Shown here: positions 8,505 through 17,176 of the stretch, piece after piece
How the letters are laid out: each line of letters opens with the position of its first letter
How positions within the stretch are numbered: the first letter of the stretch is position 1
NCBI GenBank assembly: GCA_025924475.1
Contig: JAICIH010000011.1
Coordinates: forward strand, 1 to 40,559
Direction of reading: 5' to 3'
Source: Bryobacteraceae bacterium
GTDB lineage: Bacteria; Acidobacteriota; Terriglobia; Bryobacterales; Bryobacteraceae
Length of the DNA: 40,559 nucleotides
Notes under the pieces: model-generated
What the model was told of the DNA's origin: nothing
What the model saw: only the letters and a program-made list of their open reading frames with translations
Database searches by the model: none
Translations under genes and position numbers: made by a program

Positions 8505-9014
8505 ATGAGGCGTAGGACGTTCTTTCATTACGGTGTATTGCTGGTCGCCGGCCGGGCTTTAGCCAAGCCTCTCAAAATCGTGGAATTCAGCGATTCCGGC
8601 CAGCGCAAGGGGGTCATACAAGTGGATAAAATACACAAGACCGACGCTGAGTGGAAGAAGCAGCTCACTCCCGAACAATATGAAGTGGCGCGCCACGCCG
8701 GCACCGAGCGCGCCTTCAGCGGCAAGTACTGGAACAATCACGAACACGGCCTCTACCGTTGTATTTGTTGCAGCAACGCGCTGTTTTCCTCCGAGACCAA
8801 GTTCAATTCCGGTACCGGCTGGCCGAGCTTCTGGCAGCCTATTGCGAAAGAGAACGTGCGCGAGCGCATCGACTCCACCCTCGGCATGGAGCGCACCGAG
8901 GTGCTCTGCGCCAAATGCGATGCCCATCTCGGCCATGTGTTCGATGACGGTCCCAAGCCCACCGGCCTGCGTTATTGCATGAACTCCGCCTCGCTTGATT
9001 TCGTAAAGGGCTAG
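8505..9014 (+). CDS. msrB: Peptide-methionine (R)-S-oxide reductase MsrB, predicted exported
   Basis: The C-terminal ~125 residues are a full MsrB domain: zinc-binding pairs C86/C89 and C135/C138, the substrate motif GTGWPSFW (103-110), HLGHVF (141-146) and catalytic Cys158 in RYCMNS. It reduces methionine-R-sulfoxide in proteins. The first ~22 residues (RRR followed by a hydrophobic stretch ending ALA) look like a signal sequence, so it probably acts in the periplasm or is membrane-tethered; most MsrB proteins are cytoplasmic. No msrA is adjacent. The start follows a GAGAG-like ribosome site 5-10 bases upstream. The resolving Cys seen in some MsrBs is not obvious. Confidence 0.95.
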   Translation: MRRRTFFHYGVLLVAGRALAKPLKIVEFSDSGQRKGVIQVDKIHKTDAEWKKQLTPEQYEVARHAGTERAFSGKYWNNHEHGLYRCICCSNALFSSETKFNSGTGWPSFWQPIAKENVRERIDSTLGMERTEVLCAKCDAHLGHVFDDGPKPTGLRYCMNSASLDFVKG

Positions 9015-9042
9015 CTCCACGCCGGCGGGGGAGTTATTCTTT
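9015..9042 (+). terminator. Possible intrinsic terminator after msrB
   Basis: Directly after the msrB stop, CTCC (9015-9018) can pair with GGAG (9030-9033) around a GC-rich CGCCGGCG core, followed by TTATTCTTT. The stem has a mismatch and the T run is interrupted, so termination may be partial; the next gene begins only eight bases later. Confidence 0.35.
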
Positions 9043-9049
9043 AGAGCAT

Positions 9050-10024
9050 ATGATCGGCAAATCGACACGCCGCGATTTCATTGCGGCAACGGGAAGCGCC
9101 TTCCCGTTTTTGATGGCGGGTTCCTCCCTGGCCGCCGGGATTGGTAAGTCTCCATTTCGGATCGCGGTGATTAACGATGAGATTTCGAAGGATTTGGACC
9201 ACGCCTGCCACATTGCCGCCGATGAGTTCGGGTTGGAATGGATCGAGCTGCGCAGCTTCGGCAAAAAGAATGTCCTCCTGCTGGATGACAACGAACTCGC
9301 CGAAGCCAAGCGCACGCTCGATAAATATAAACTGCGCGTCACCGACATCGCCAGCCCGCTCTTCAAAGTGAATTGGAAAGGCGCGCCCAAATCGAAGTTC
9401 GCCCCCAAGCGCGACGAGTCGCAGGAGCGCTTCGGATTTGATCAGCAAGACGAAGTGCTGGATCGCTCCATTCGCCTGGCCAAAGCGTTTGGTACCGATC
9501 GCATCCGCTGCTTCGATTTCTGGCGTCTCGACGATCAGGCGCCCTACCGGGCTGAGATCAACTCGACCCTCCGTAAAGCCGCCGAAAAAGTTGCGAAGCA
9601 AAATCTCGTGCTCGTACTGGAGAATGAACCGTCCTGCAATACCGCCACTGGTCCGGAATCCGCAAAGGTGCTGGCCGCTATTCCAACGCCTTCTCTGATG
9701 CTGAATTGGGATCCCGGCAATGCCGCTGCCGTCGGTGAAGCCGCGCCTTATCCCGATGGCTACGCTTTACTGCCGAAAAACCGCATCGGACACTGCCATG
9801 TCAAGAGCGCTGTCAGATCTCCTGAAGGCAAATCGAAGTGGGCGCCCGTCGGGCAAGGAATCGTCGATTGGGTCGGCCAATTTAAAGCCTTTAAAAACGA
9901 TGGATATCGCTACGCCGTCAGCCTCGAAACTCACTGGCACGGCGGTGGCACTCCGGAAGAATCCACACGCATCAGTTTTGCCGGCATGAAGGAATGCTTG
10001 CAGAAAGCCGGAGCCTTGGCTTAA
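9050..10024 (+). CDS. Exported sugar phosphate isomerase/epimerase-like TIM-barrel protein
   Basis: A 324-residue protein with an N-terminal STRRDFIAATGSAFPFLMAG stretch that resembles a twin-arginine export signal (RRDF). The rest is an AP-endonuclease-2/xylose-isomerase-like barrel. Likely metal ligands are Glu191 or Glu193 (LENEPSC), Asp221 (LNWDPGN), His248/His250 (GHCHVKS) and Glu293 (SLETHW), in the expected order. Such exported members are abundant in acidobacteria and planctomycetes and are thought to act on sugars or inositols; the substrate is unknown here. It follows msrB by 35 bases in the same direction, but a shared function is not evident. Confidence 0.85.
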   Translation: MIGKSTRRDFIAATGSAFPFLMAGSSLAAGIGKSPFRIAVINDEISKDLDHACHIAADEFGLEWIELRSFGKKNVLLLDDNELAEAKRTLDKYKLRVTDIASPLFKVNWKGAPKSKFAPKRDESQERFGFDQQDEVLDRSIRLAKAFGTDRIRCFDFWRLDDQAPYRAEINSTLRKAAEKVAKQNLVLVLENEPSCNTATGPESAKVLAAIPTPSLMLNWDPGNAAAVGEAAPYPDGYALLPKNRIGHCHVKSAVRSPEGKSKWAPVGQGIVDWVGQFKAFKNDGYRYAVSLETHWHGGGTPEESTRISFAGMKECLQKAGALA

Positions 10025-10057
10025 CAGTTCCTCCCAGCGTCCGGCTAGCATAGAGAA

Positions 10058-10933
10058 ATGGCCTTTTGCACGAACTGCGGCACGCAGGTGCCTGATGCGG
10101 CACGATTCTGCGTAAATTGCGGCACCCCGGTAGCAGCGGGAGCCGCTCCTCCGGTCGTCGTCACGCCCCTCAAATACGACATCGAAGGACACAATCTGCA
10201 AATCGCCCGTGTCCATCTCCAGCCGGGCCAGGAGATCTACGCCGAAGCTGGCAAGATGATCTACAAATCCGCCACCGTGGAATGGACCACGCGTATGTCC
10301 GGCAACAGCATCGGCGATAAGATCATCGGCGCCTTCAAGCGCAAGCTGATGGGCGAATCGCTCTTCTTCACTCATTTCCAAGCCACCGCTGGCGCCGGGG
10401 AAGTGGGCTTTGCCGGACACTATCCCGGGAAGATCCAGGTCTTCGATCTCCCGCCGGGCCAAACCATTATGGTGCAGCGCGATGGCTTTCTGTTCGCGCA
10501 GAGCACTGTAACTCTCGACATCGCCCTTGTGCGGCGCCTCGGCGCGGGACTGCTCGGCGGCGAAGGCTTCATACTCCAGAAGCTGACCGGCCCCGGACTC
10601 GTCTTTGTGCATGCCGGCGGCGATCACGTCGATTTCACCCTCGCCCCGGGCGAAACACTGCAGGTCCAGACCGGTCACCTCGTCGCCTTCGAGCCGACCG
10701 TCAACTATGACATCCAGATGGTCGGCAGCATTCGCACAGCCCTCTTCGGCGGGGAAGGCCTGTTCCTTACCACCTTGACTGGTCCCGGACGCGTCATATT
10801 GCAGAGCATGACGCTCGAACGGCTACGGCACGAGCTTGCCCCCGGCGAGCATCAGCATAGCGGGGATGAACGGAATCCGCTCGGCGCCATTGCGCGCGGG
10901 AACCTCGGAAGCTTTTTCTCAACCGACGATTAA
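10058..10933 (+). CDS. AIM24/TIGR00266-family protein with N-terminal zinc ribbon
   Basis: This 291-residue protein starts with a zinc ribbon using C4, C7, C18 and C21 (FCTNCG and FCVNCG), then an Ala/Pro linker, then an AIM24-like beta-rich domain from about residue 40. That domain shows AEAGKMIYKSATVEW, repeated Gly-rich turns (LLGGEGFILQKLTGPG and LFGGEGLFLTTLTGPG) and YDIQMVGSIRTALF, typical of the family. The two LTGPG repeats suggest a duplicated fold. Function in bacteria is not established; the fold is tryptophan-RNA-binding-like. Its 3' end overlaps the convergent glycosyltransferase stop by 15 bases. Confidence 0.88.
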   Translation: MAFCTNCGTQVPDAARFCVNCGTPVAAGAAPPVVVTPLKYDIEGHNLQIARVHLQPGQEIYAEAGKMIYKSATVEWTTRMSGNSIGDKIIGAFKRKLMGESLFFTHFQATAGAGEVGFAGHYPGKIQVFDLPPGQTIMVQRDGFLFAQSTVTLDIALVRRLGAGLLGGEGFILQKLTGPGLVFVHAGGDHVDFTLAPGETLQVQTGHLVAFEPTVNYDIQMVGSIRTALFGGEGLFLTTLTGPGRVILQSMTLERLRHELAPGEHQHSGDERNPLGAIARGNLGSFFSTDD

Positions 10934-12016
10934 GCTCTCGATCAGCGAGCGCCAGCGCCTTCGAAACTCCGCTTCGTTATATGCCATGACGCGCTCGCGA
11001 GCTGTGAGTCCCATCGCGCGCAAGTGTTCCCGGTCTGCCGCGGCCCTCACGATCGCTGCCGCGATCGATTCCGCGGTTCTTTCGACGATCCAACCTGTCT
11101 CGCCATCTCGCATGAATTCTTCTACGCCATACAGCCGCGTGACGAGCAATGGCAATCCGGCCGCGGCCGCCTGCAAGCAGACCAGCGGGAAGACCTCATA
11201 CGCGGAAGGAAATACGAACGCATCCGATGCTGCCAAATATGGCCGTACATCCTCCTGGAAGCCCACGAAGCGAACCCGCTCGTCAGCAACTGGATACTCG
11301 GAAATCTCCGCCGGCGTGCCTCCCACTACCGTCAACTCGACATCCAAATCCGGAACCCGCGCCAACGCTTCCAGAATCAACCGCAATCCCTTCCGCTCAA
11401 AATTTCCCAACGCACAAAAACTGAGCCGTAATGTACTGCCAACCGAGCCGCGACCGCGAGGGAGTGGTTGCATCTCTACCGGATTCGCGATCACTCGGAT
11501 CTTTTCATCCACCAGCTCGGGATACATCCGCCTCAGCTCGCACGCCAAGCCTTCGGAAGGAACAACAATGATCTTCGCCGAGCCAAACGCGATCCGCTCC
11601 ATGACCGCTGCCCAGGCGTGATTAAGTATCCGCGCCATCCATCGCAGTCGCGGGCCGCCGATCGCCCTCCAGTGCTCGCGAAGAAAAACACGATGACAGA
11701 AATGCGCGTAGCAAAGATCGCAGAAGGGAAATGTGCCTTCGGTCGAAATGGTAAACGACCGCTTGGGTCCGCTCAGCCAATATGCGATCGAAGCGAAAAG
11801 CGTGAATAGCCCCGAGCGCAGAAAAACCGGTCCCGGCGGCAAAGGAATCCTCCGCGTGCGGACTCGCTCGCTTTCTGCAATCTCGGTGCGATTCGAGAAA
11901 AGGTGGAGCGGAATATCTCCCGCCAACTCTTGCGCAATTCGCAGCATGCAGCTTCCCGCCGGGCTCGTGCGAACGATGTTGGGATCAAAAATCGAGACGG
12001 AAATAGTGGAACGCAT
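10919..12016 (-). CDS. Glycosyltransferase family 4 protein, last gene of the exopolysaccharide operon
   Basis: A 365-residue GT-B enzyme. The N-terminal domain starts at VSIFDPNIVRTSPAG; the C-terminal domain (about 190-350) carries FCALGNFERKGLRLILEAL and FVGFQEDVRPYLAASDAFVFPS, typical of GT4. In the E-x7-E donor-binding motif the second Glu is replaced: it reads Glu...Gln in YEVFPLVCLQAAAAGLP. The chosen ATG overlaps the flippase gene by 32 bases, showing coupling. It should add a sugar to the undecaprenyl-linked repeat unit. A palindromic dispersed repeat (11442-11468) lies inside the gene and encodes PLPRGRGSVGS between the two domains. Confidence 0.9.
   Translation of the reverse strand: MRSTISVSIFDPNIVRTSPAGSCMLRIAQELAGDIPLHLFSNRTEIAESERVRTRRIPLPPGPVFLRSGLFTLFASIAYWLSGPKRSFTISTEGTFPFCDLCYAHFCHRVFLREHWRAIGGPRLRWMARILNHAWAAVMERIAFGSAKIIVVPSEGLACELRRMYPELVDEKIRVIANPVEMQPLPRGRGSVGSTLRLSFCALGNFERKGLRLILEALARVPDLDVELTVVGGTPAEISEYPVADERVRFVGFQEDVRPYLAASDAFVFPSAYEVFPLVCLQAAAAGLPLLVTRLYGVEEFMRDGETGWIVERTAESIAAAIVRAAADREHLRAMGLTARERVMAYNEAEFRRRWRSLIESLIVG
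11442..11468. repeat. Dispersed palindromic repeat, copy 1 (inside a glycosyltransferase gene)
   Basis: GAGCCGCGACCGCGAGGGAG is the core. It matches the copy at 12676-12702 at 21 of 27 positions, and both keep CCGC...G-rich arms able to form a hairpin. On the coding strand it reads as the peptide PLPRGRGS, a linker between the two glycosyltransferase domains. Confidence 0.6.
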
Positions 12017-13286
12017 GCGACCAGCTCGCGCGCTGTCTCCGGATCATCCATAGATACGCGCCCAGGATCGTACCCGTGCTGGCGGCATTGGCCAGTATCA
12101 TGCTCCAGATGGCTCCTTCGAGTCCGTAGGTTTTCAGCAAGAGCAGCGCTGCGATTACGCCCGTTGCTGTTCCCGTCACTCCGGCCAGAAGCTGATGCTG
12201 CGAATTCTGCGCCGCTCGCAGCAAGGCGGAAAGGCCGGTTCCTACGGACGAAATCAGCGCTGCCGCCGCCAGCCATGGCAGAAAACCGAGATATGCTGCC
12301 ATGCGCCCGCCGTATAACAGCCGCTCGATCAGCGGCGCAAATGCCAGAAGAACCGCTAAATACCCCAGCGCCGTAACGATCATGGCCAGCGGAAACACGA
12401 TCGTCTGCCGCAGGCCGCGTCCCGCTCCGTGCATCTTCATCTGGCGCGCCAGCCGCGGCAAGCAAAAAATGCTCAACACCGTCAAAAGCTGCGCCAGTGG
12501 AAGCACAAAATTCATCAACGCGCGCAGCGCGCCGGCCGACTTGAGATCCACCAATACCGACAGCAAAATAGTCTGCAGATCCGGTATGCCGAACGCCACC
12601 AATGTGGAAGCGAACAGCCAGCGGCCATACTTCCAATGCGCTCGCACAATTTGGTATCCGTTGTGCGCGCTCATAAAAGAACCGCGACCGTCAGGGAGCG
12701 GTCGCCGCATACCCGCCAAAAGTGCCACCGGGAGCGCCATCCCGATACAGGCCAGCCCACTCGCTGCCGTCAGGTGCGAAGTGGCGTGCAGAAGGTTCAG
12801 CGTGCCAAGCACCGCCACTCCATAAGCGCCGCTGATCTGCAGCGCTCGCAGCGGCTGATCCAGAACATATTGTTCGCGCCGGCGCGTCAGCACCAGCAAA
12901 TAGCCCGGCAGACACAGCGCCAGCACGAACAGCACTTGCCGCACTTGAGTCGTCTTGTAAAAAACGCCCGTTGCAGCCGCACACGCGCCCAATGCCAGGA
13001 CCACGCCAACATTCAGCTTCCGAACTTTTTGCAAATACCCGCGCAGCCCGGCGCCGTACTCGGCCGGTCCCACCACGCTCATCGGCTCGAGAATCATGGC
13101 GTTGTGCAAGGCCGCGAAAACCAGACAGAACGACCACGAAACAGAAAATGAACCGTAATCGGCGGGTGTCAGCCACCGCGCCAGCAAGATGTTCATCACA
13201 AAATTGGCCGTGGAACTGGTGGCCTGATCGATGATGCTCGCCAGCACCTTGCTCATGAAGGGCCGCAAGCGGCGTTCCAGACTCAA
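11985..13286 (-). CDS. Wzx-like oligosaccharide flippase
   Basis: A 433-residue polytopic protein with about 12-14 hydrophobic segments and the N-terminal block STANFVMNILLARWLTPADYGSF, which matches the start of the MATE/MVF-superfamily polysaccharide flippases. It should move undecaprenyl-diphosphate-linked repeat units to the periplasmic side of the inner membrane. Its start overlaps the wbaP stop by 4 bases. A cytoplasmic-type loop contains RRPLPDGRGSFMS, encoded by a palindromic dispersed repeat (12676-12702) that seems to have been inserted in frame. Confidence 0.88.
   Translation of the reverse strand: MSLERRLRPFMSKVLASIIDQATSSTANFVMNILLARWLTPADYGSFSVSWSFCLVFAALHNAMILEPMSVVGPAEYGAGLRGYLQKVRKLNVGVVLALGACAAATGVFYKTTQVRQVLFVLALCLPGYLLVLTRRREQYVLDQPLRALQISGAYGVAVLGTLNLLHATSHLTAASGLACIGMALPVALLAGMRRPLPDGRGSFMSAHNGYQIVRAHWKYGRWLFASTLVAFGIPDLQTILLSVLVDLKSAGALRALMNFVLPLAQLLTVLSIFCLPRLARQMKMHGAGRGLRQTIVFPLAMIVTALGYLAVLLAFAPLIERLLYGGRMAAYLGFLPWLAAAALISSVGTGLSALLRAAQNSQHQLLAGVTGTATGVIAALLLLKTYGLEGAIWSMILANAASTGTILGAYLWMIRRQRASWSHAFHYFRLDF
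12676..12702. repeat. Dispersed palindromic repeat, copy 2 (inside the flippase gene)
   Basis: The element AAAGAACCGCGACCGTCAGG continues into GAGCGGT. ACCGC and GCGGT arms make a hairpin. It shares AAAGAACCGCG and AGCGG with the copies at 30620 and 37872. It codes for PLPDGRGS on the minus strand and adds a loop to the flippase. Confidence 0.65.
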
Positions 13287-14728
13287 TAGGCACCTTTGGG
13301 CGTCAGCAGCATGTCAAGTGTGCGCAACAGAATGTACACATCCAGCCACAATGACCAGTTGCGAATGTAATACGTGTCCGCAAGCTCCTGCGCTTTGAGA
13401 TCGCCTTCGCTGCGTGTCGAAACCTGCCACAAACCGGTAATCCCGGGTGTGACGCTTGCCCGCAGCGCGCGAAATCCGTTCGAAAAATTTTCTAAATGAT
13501 AAGCCGGGAACGGCCTGGGTCCTACCAGGCTCATATCGCCGCGCAGCACGTTCCAAAGCTGTGGTAGTTCATCGAGACTATAGCGCCGCAGAAACCACCC
13601 AATGCCCGGTAGAATGCGCGGATCGCGCCGGAGCTTGTAAAAACGAAGCCAATTCAATCGTTCGCCCGGGTTAGCATCCAGATACTGCTCGAGCGCCCGC
13701 TCGGAGTCCGCATACATGGTCCGGAGCTTCCATACCGTTATGCGCTTGCCGTTTCTGCCCTCACGCTCCTGCCGAAAAAATGCCGGCCCGCGGCTTACGG
13801 CCCGTATCCAAACGGCGCAAAAAACCAGAAAAGGCGCCGCGAGAAGCAAAAGCGGCGCGGCTAAGGCACAGTCGAGCGTCCGCTTCAGTACGCGATTTGC
13901 CGGAACTAGCAGATTCTTCTTCACCTCGAAACCCAGCACGCCGCCTAAGTCCCGTGAAGTCGTCCAAAGACTCTGAATTCCGAACAGGTCCGGAACTACG
14001 ATGACGCTGGGAAAAGATAGGCTCTCGATAAGACCCGTCAGGCGCGCGCGATCCAGATGCGGTATGGCAATCAGCGCCACCTTAGCTGTTTTTTCGAACG
14101 CCCGTATGGCGGAAAGCGATCCGGCAATCGGAACATCGCCCAACGTGCGCCCCCATTTCAGCGGATTGTCGTCCAGCACGGCGAGCGGCACAAGTCCCAG
14201 ATCGCTTTCTTTCCGCAACGTATCTACCACCAGCGCTCCCGTGTTGCCGCCGCCTAAAATCACGACCGGCACGCCGTAAACGCCGCGCGCGATCAACAGC
14301 TTTCTTAGTGGCGCCTCTAACGCCGGAGCCAGCACCAGCGCAAAGCACATCGTTAACAGCAACACGCCGCGCGACCATTCGTGGCCCTGCACTGAATAAT
14401 TCCAGACCAGCAACAAAAGAAATACGAAAAACGTAGCGAGCACACGCCCGCGAATGCGTTGCACCGCGCCCAAGCCATAACCCGGATATAATCCGACCCA
14501 AAAATAGGCAAGCGGCAGCGTCAGCACGCCCAGCACGAGCCCCTCGTACTGCGCCGCGTGCAATGAAATCGGAAAAAGCGGTCGCAGAAAGTAGCGCGCC
14601 AGGCATCCGCACAGCAGCGACAATTCGAGCGCCAACACGTCGATCAGAACGATCAGGGCGATCGCCCAAGCGTGCCGTTTAGCTTGCGGAACGGAGACGA
14701 TTTGCCTGGCTGGGGCGACGGCGCTCAT
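13283..14728 (-). CDS. wbaP: Undecaprenyl-phosphate hexose (galactose-type) phosphotransferase, WbaP class
   Basis: A 481-residue initiating enzyme. Residues up to about 130 hold four to five transmembrane helices; the middle has a nucleotide-binding-like fold (VVILGGGNTGALVVDTL) and the WbaP-type block SLWTTSRDLGGVLGFEVKKNLL; the C-terminal ~200 residues are the bacterial sugar transferase domain with KRTLDCALAAPLLLLA, FFRQEREGRNGKRI and LDELPQLWNVLRGDMSLVGPRP. It transfers a hexose-1-phosphate from UDP-sugar to undecaprenyl phosphate, the first step of repeat-unit assembly. The overlap with both neighbours is 4 bases. The sugar (galactose versus glucose) cannot be settled from motifs. Confidence 0.93.
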   Translation of the reverse strand: MSAVAPARQIVSVPQAKRHAWAIALIVLIDVLALELSLLCGCLARYFLRPLFPISLHAAQYEGLVLGVLTLPLAYFWVGLYPGYGLGAVQRIRGRVLATFFVFLLLLVWNYSVQGHEWSRGVLLLTMCFALVLAPALEAPLRKLLIARGVYGVPVVILGGGNTGALVVDTLRKESDLGLVPLAVLDDNPLKWGRTLGDVPIAGSLSAIRAFEKTAKVALIAIPHLDRARLTGLIESLSFPSVIVVPDLFGIQSLWTTSRDLGGVLGFEVKKNLLVPANRVLKRTLDCALAAPLLLLAAPFLVFCAVWIRAVSRGPAFFRQEREGRNGKRITVWKLRTMYADSERALEQYLDANPGERLNWLRFYKLRRDPRILPGIGWFLRRYSLDELPQLWNVLRGDMSLVGPRPFPAYHLENFSNGFRALRASVTPGITGLWQVSTRSEGDLKAQELADTYYIRNWSLWLDVYILLRTLDMLLTPKGAY

Positions 14729-15882
14729 AGCGATTGATCCTGCCGCGCGGCGGCGGAGTAAATTTGCATCAGAATATCGTAGTTGCGCCGCGGCGTATAG
14801 TTTTGCTCGTAACAGGCGCGGGCGCGGCCCCGCATCTGGAGAAAGCTCTCGCTCCGCAGTCCACTTTCTACGCAGGATACGAGCGCTCCTGCATCCCCCG
14901 GCGCAAAGCGAAATCCGTTCACGCCGTCTTCAATCAGCTCGTTCAATGATCCGAGTGCCGAAGCCACTACTGGCGTCCCACAGGCAAGCGCTTCCACTAC
15001 GACCATCGGAAATCCTTCGTACCAGAGCGAAGGCACAACCAGGAATGCAGCCTGCTTCAGCAGTTCCATTACGCGCGTACGCGAACATTGGCCGAGATAC
15101 TCGACTCCAGGCAGATCGTGCAGCACCGGCCGGAGCGGGCCATCGCCCGCGATTTTAAGCGGCAGAACACTGCCGAGCCGCTTCCATGCCTCGTACAGCA
15201 CCGTCACGCCCTTTTCTTCCGTGAGCCGTCCAAGAAAAAGCGCGTATCCTCCGGTTCCGTTTCCATAACCCGGATCTTCCACAAACCCCGGCTTGACCAT
15301 GATTCGCCGCGCAGGCAAGCCGCCCTCGGCAAACTTATTCTTTGCAAAATCACTAAGCGCGATATACGCGTCGATTTTTGTCCGCCACGTGCCCGCGGCG
15401 CGATGCCCAGTAAGCATCGCCGCGGTCGCTAGACTTGCGCCTGCGCTACGGCGATAACAGCGATGAACCAGGGCGGGGTAGGGAACTGCTCGTCCCAGAC
15501 ACCGCTCGCAGACGGTGCCTTCTCGGAAGAATGTCGCGGCCGGGCACAACAACCGATAATTGTGCAGCGTCTGCACTACAGGCACGCCTTCCGCCCGCGC
15601 TGCATAATAAACCGCCGGAGAAACGATCGGAAACGTGTTATGTACGTGAACCAGCTCGATCGATTCACGCTGGATCAACGTCTGTATTTCCCGGTAAGCC
15701 GATGGATTCCAAATCGTGCGCGCCGCAAGGGATGCCGCAGACACTTCCGCAACCGAATCATTATGAGCCGTATATTGCGATACCCGATGCCCGTGCGCCC
15801 TGAGCAAATTGTGCTCGGCCGCGAATATCTGGTCCTCGCCGCCCGGTTGCCGATAGAAATTATGAACTTGCAACAGTCGCAT
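14725..15882 (-). CDS. Glycosyltransferase family 4 protein of the exopolysaccharide operon
   Basis: I take the ATG at 15882 because the protein then begins MRLLQVHNFYRQPGGEDQIF, a standard GT4 start; a start at 15954 would add 24 atypical residues. The 385-residue product has VPVVQTLHNYRLLCP in the N-terminal domain, a C-terminal donor domain with LFLGRLTEEKGVTVLYEAW, and an intact E-x7-E motif in YEGFPMVVVEALACGTPVV. A Cys-rich insert (CPAATFFREGTVCERCLG) is common in this subgroup. It overlaps the ligase gene by 23 bases and wbaP by 4. It should add a sugar to the lipid-linked repeat; donor and linkage are unknown. Confidence 0.92.
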   Translation of the reverse strand: MRLLQVHNFYRQPGGEDQIFAAEHNLLRAHGHRVSQYTAHNDSVAEVSAASLAARTIWNPSAYREIQTLIQRESIELVHVHNTFPIVSPAVYYAARAEGVPVVQTLHNYRLLCPAATFFREGTVCERCLGRAVPYPALVHRCYRRSAGASLATAAMLTGHRAAGTWRTKIDAYIALSDFAKNKFAEGGLPARRIMVKPGFVEDPGYGNGTGGYALFLGRLTEEKGVTVLYEAWKRLGSVLPLKIAGDGPLRPVLHDLPGVEYLGQCSRTRVMELLKQAAFLVVPSLWYEGFPMVVVEALACGTPVVASALGSLNELIEDGVNGFRFAPGDAGALVSCVESGLRSESFLQMRGRARACYEQNYTPRRNYDILMQIYSAAARQDQSL

Positions 15883-17176
15883 GCAAAGACACGTCTTCGG
15901 TATACGTGAATGTCCATGGCGCGCTGCGCCGATGAGAAATTCCCGCAATCGCAATCAGTAGAATGAAGCCGATGTTCTCGGCGTGCCCGGCGCCGGCAAG
16001 GATATTCTCTCCAAGAAGCGCCAGCAGAAAGGCCGGCAGATAGACTAGCAGCGGCTTCGCATAGCCGCGCGAATCTGTGCGAACCCCGCTCCAGGCAAAC
16101 GCCGCAATCGAGCCGAGGAATGCCAGCCACATCAGCAATCCAACGATTCCCCATTCGTACAGAATGCGGAGCCACTCGTCATGGACCGCGCGATTCGGAT
16201 CGCCGATGCCTCTCTTCATATCGCCCAGGAGCAACCGGCCATTCGAGGTTCCATGCCCGAAAAGCAACTGAACAGTCGAGGATGAACCGAGCGCGTCGAG
16301 CGTTCGCGCATTCAGTTGCCGCCGGAATAAAAACGTTCCAAGTCCGGCCGCTTTCCGGTCGCCCTCGTCGATCGCGGTAATCAGAGCGGCAATACGGTTT
16401 GAGCGCGATTCCTGCGCGAGAAAACGGAAAATCGGTTCGCTTGCCGCAACCATCGCCACCCCCAACAGCACTGCCAGACCAAGGCTGCAGATCTTGAACC
16501 ACGTGGCCACCGAGGAGAGAACGAGCGCCAGAATGAGCATGAGCAGCAAGCCGAGCAGCCAAACGCGGCTACCGTTGAGCACCATTGCCGCGGCAATCAC
16601 CGTGCATGTCACGACGCGTACCGAAGGTCTCAGCCGGCTGGAGCAAAGTGCTAACGCAAACAGGGCCGCAAGCAGCGCGGCGAAGGTCTGGGCGGACGTA
16701 AACCCGGTGAACCGGTCGGGCGTGTCGCCGTAGCCTGGCAGGAACGCGGAGCGCAATATCGCTACCGCGAGAACGCCCGCCGTCGCCGGCAAAACAATCG
16801 AGGGCGTCAGATACTCGCCTTTCGTCGCGCGCAAAAAAGCCAGGCATATCAGAAACGAGCCGATCATTTCTCCGGCCAGCTTTGCTGCCGAGAGCGGAAA
16901 CAGCGACCAAAAGGACGCAATCGCTACGTAGCTCACCAGCAGCAGCCAGGCGATTGGCGCAACAATCGGCTTCGTGTGTCCCGAGTAGGCGCGCAGTCGC
17001 CATAAAAGGACCGCAGGAAAGACCAGCCCCTTCAGCGCGTTGAGAATGCCAATGCCGCCGTATCCCGTATAGAAATCGACCGTCGCCAGGGTCAGATACG
17101 CGGCCAAAGCCCACCGGAGCGGCGCGAGACCGGCCGCCGTTAGCAGCACAATGTAGAGCGCCAGCGGGAGATTCAT
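15860..17176 (-). CDS. O-antigen ligase/Wzy-type polymerase
   Basis: A 438-residue protein with about ten or more hydrophobic segments. A long extracytoplasmic loop (about 270-345) contains FGHGTSNGRLL and HDEWLRILYEWGIVGLLMWL, the H-x-x-x-L-x-x-x-x-x-x-G-I-x-G pattern of the Wzy_C/WaaL superfamily. In this operon it most likely polymerises repeat units, because no lipid A-core genes are nearby. It overlaps the downstream glycosyltransferase by 23 bases and the upstream gene by 4. Confidence 0.88.
   Translation of the reverse strand: MNLPLALYIVLLTAAGLAPLRWALAAYLTLATVDFYTGYGGIGILNALKGLVFPAVLLWRLRAYSGHTKPIVAPIAWLLLVSYVAIASFWSLFPLSAAKLAGEMIGSFLICLAFLRATKGEYLTPSIVLPATAGVLAVAILRSAFLPGYGDTPDRFTGFTSAQTFAALLAALFALALCSSRLRPSVRVVTCTVIAAAMVLNGSRVWLLGLLLMLILALVLSSVATWFKICSLGLAVLLGVAMVAASEPIFRFLAQESRSNRIAALITAIDEGDRKAAGLGTFLFRRQLNARTLDALGSSSTVQLLFGHGTSNGRLLLGDMKRGIGDPNRAVHDEWLRILYEWGIVGLLMWLAFLGSIAAFAWSGVRTDSRGYAKPLLVYLPAFLLALLGENILAGAGHAENIGFILLIAIAGISHRRSAPWTFTYTEDVSLHATVASS

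Noticed and set aside
9767..10678. A 303-codon minus-strand open frame across the TIM-barrel and AIM24 genes
   Set aside because: It spans two well-supported genes and shows no recognisable domain.
11773..12636. A 287-codon open frame overlapping the flippase and glycosyltransferase in another frame
   Set aside because: Its translation is Ala/Arg-rich without motifs; the two overlapping real genes account for the sequence.
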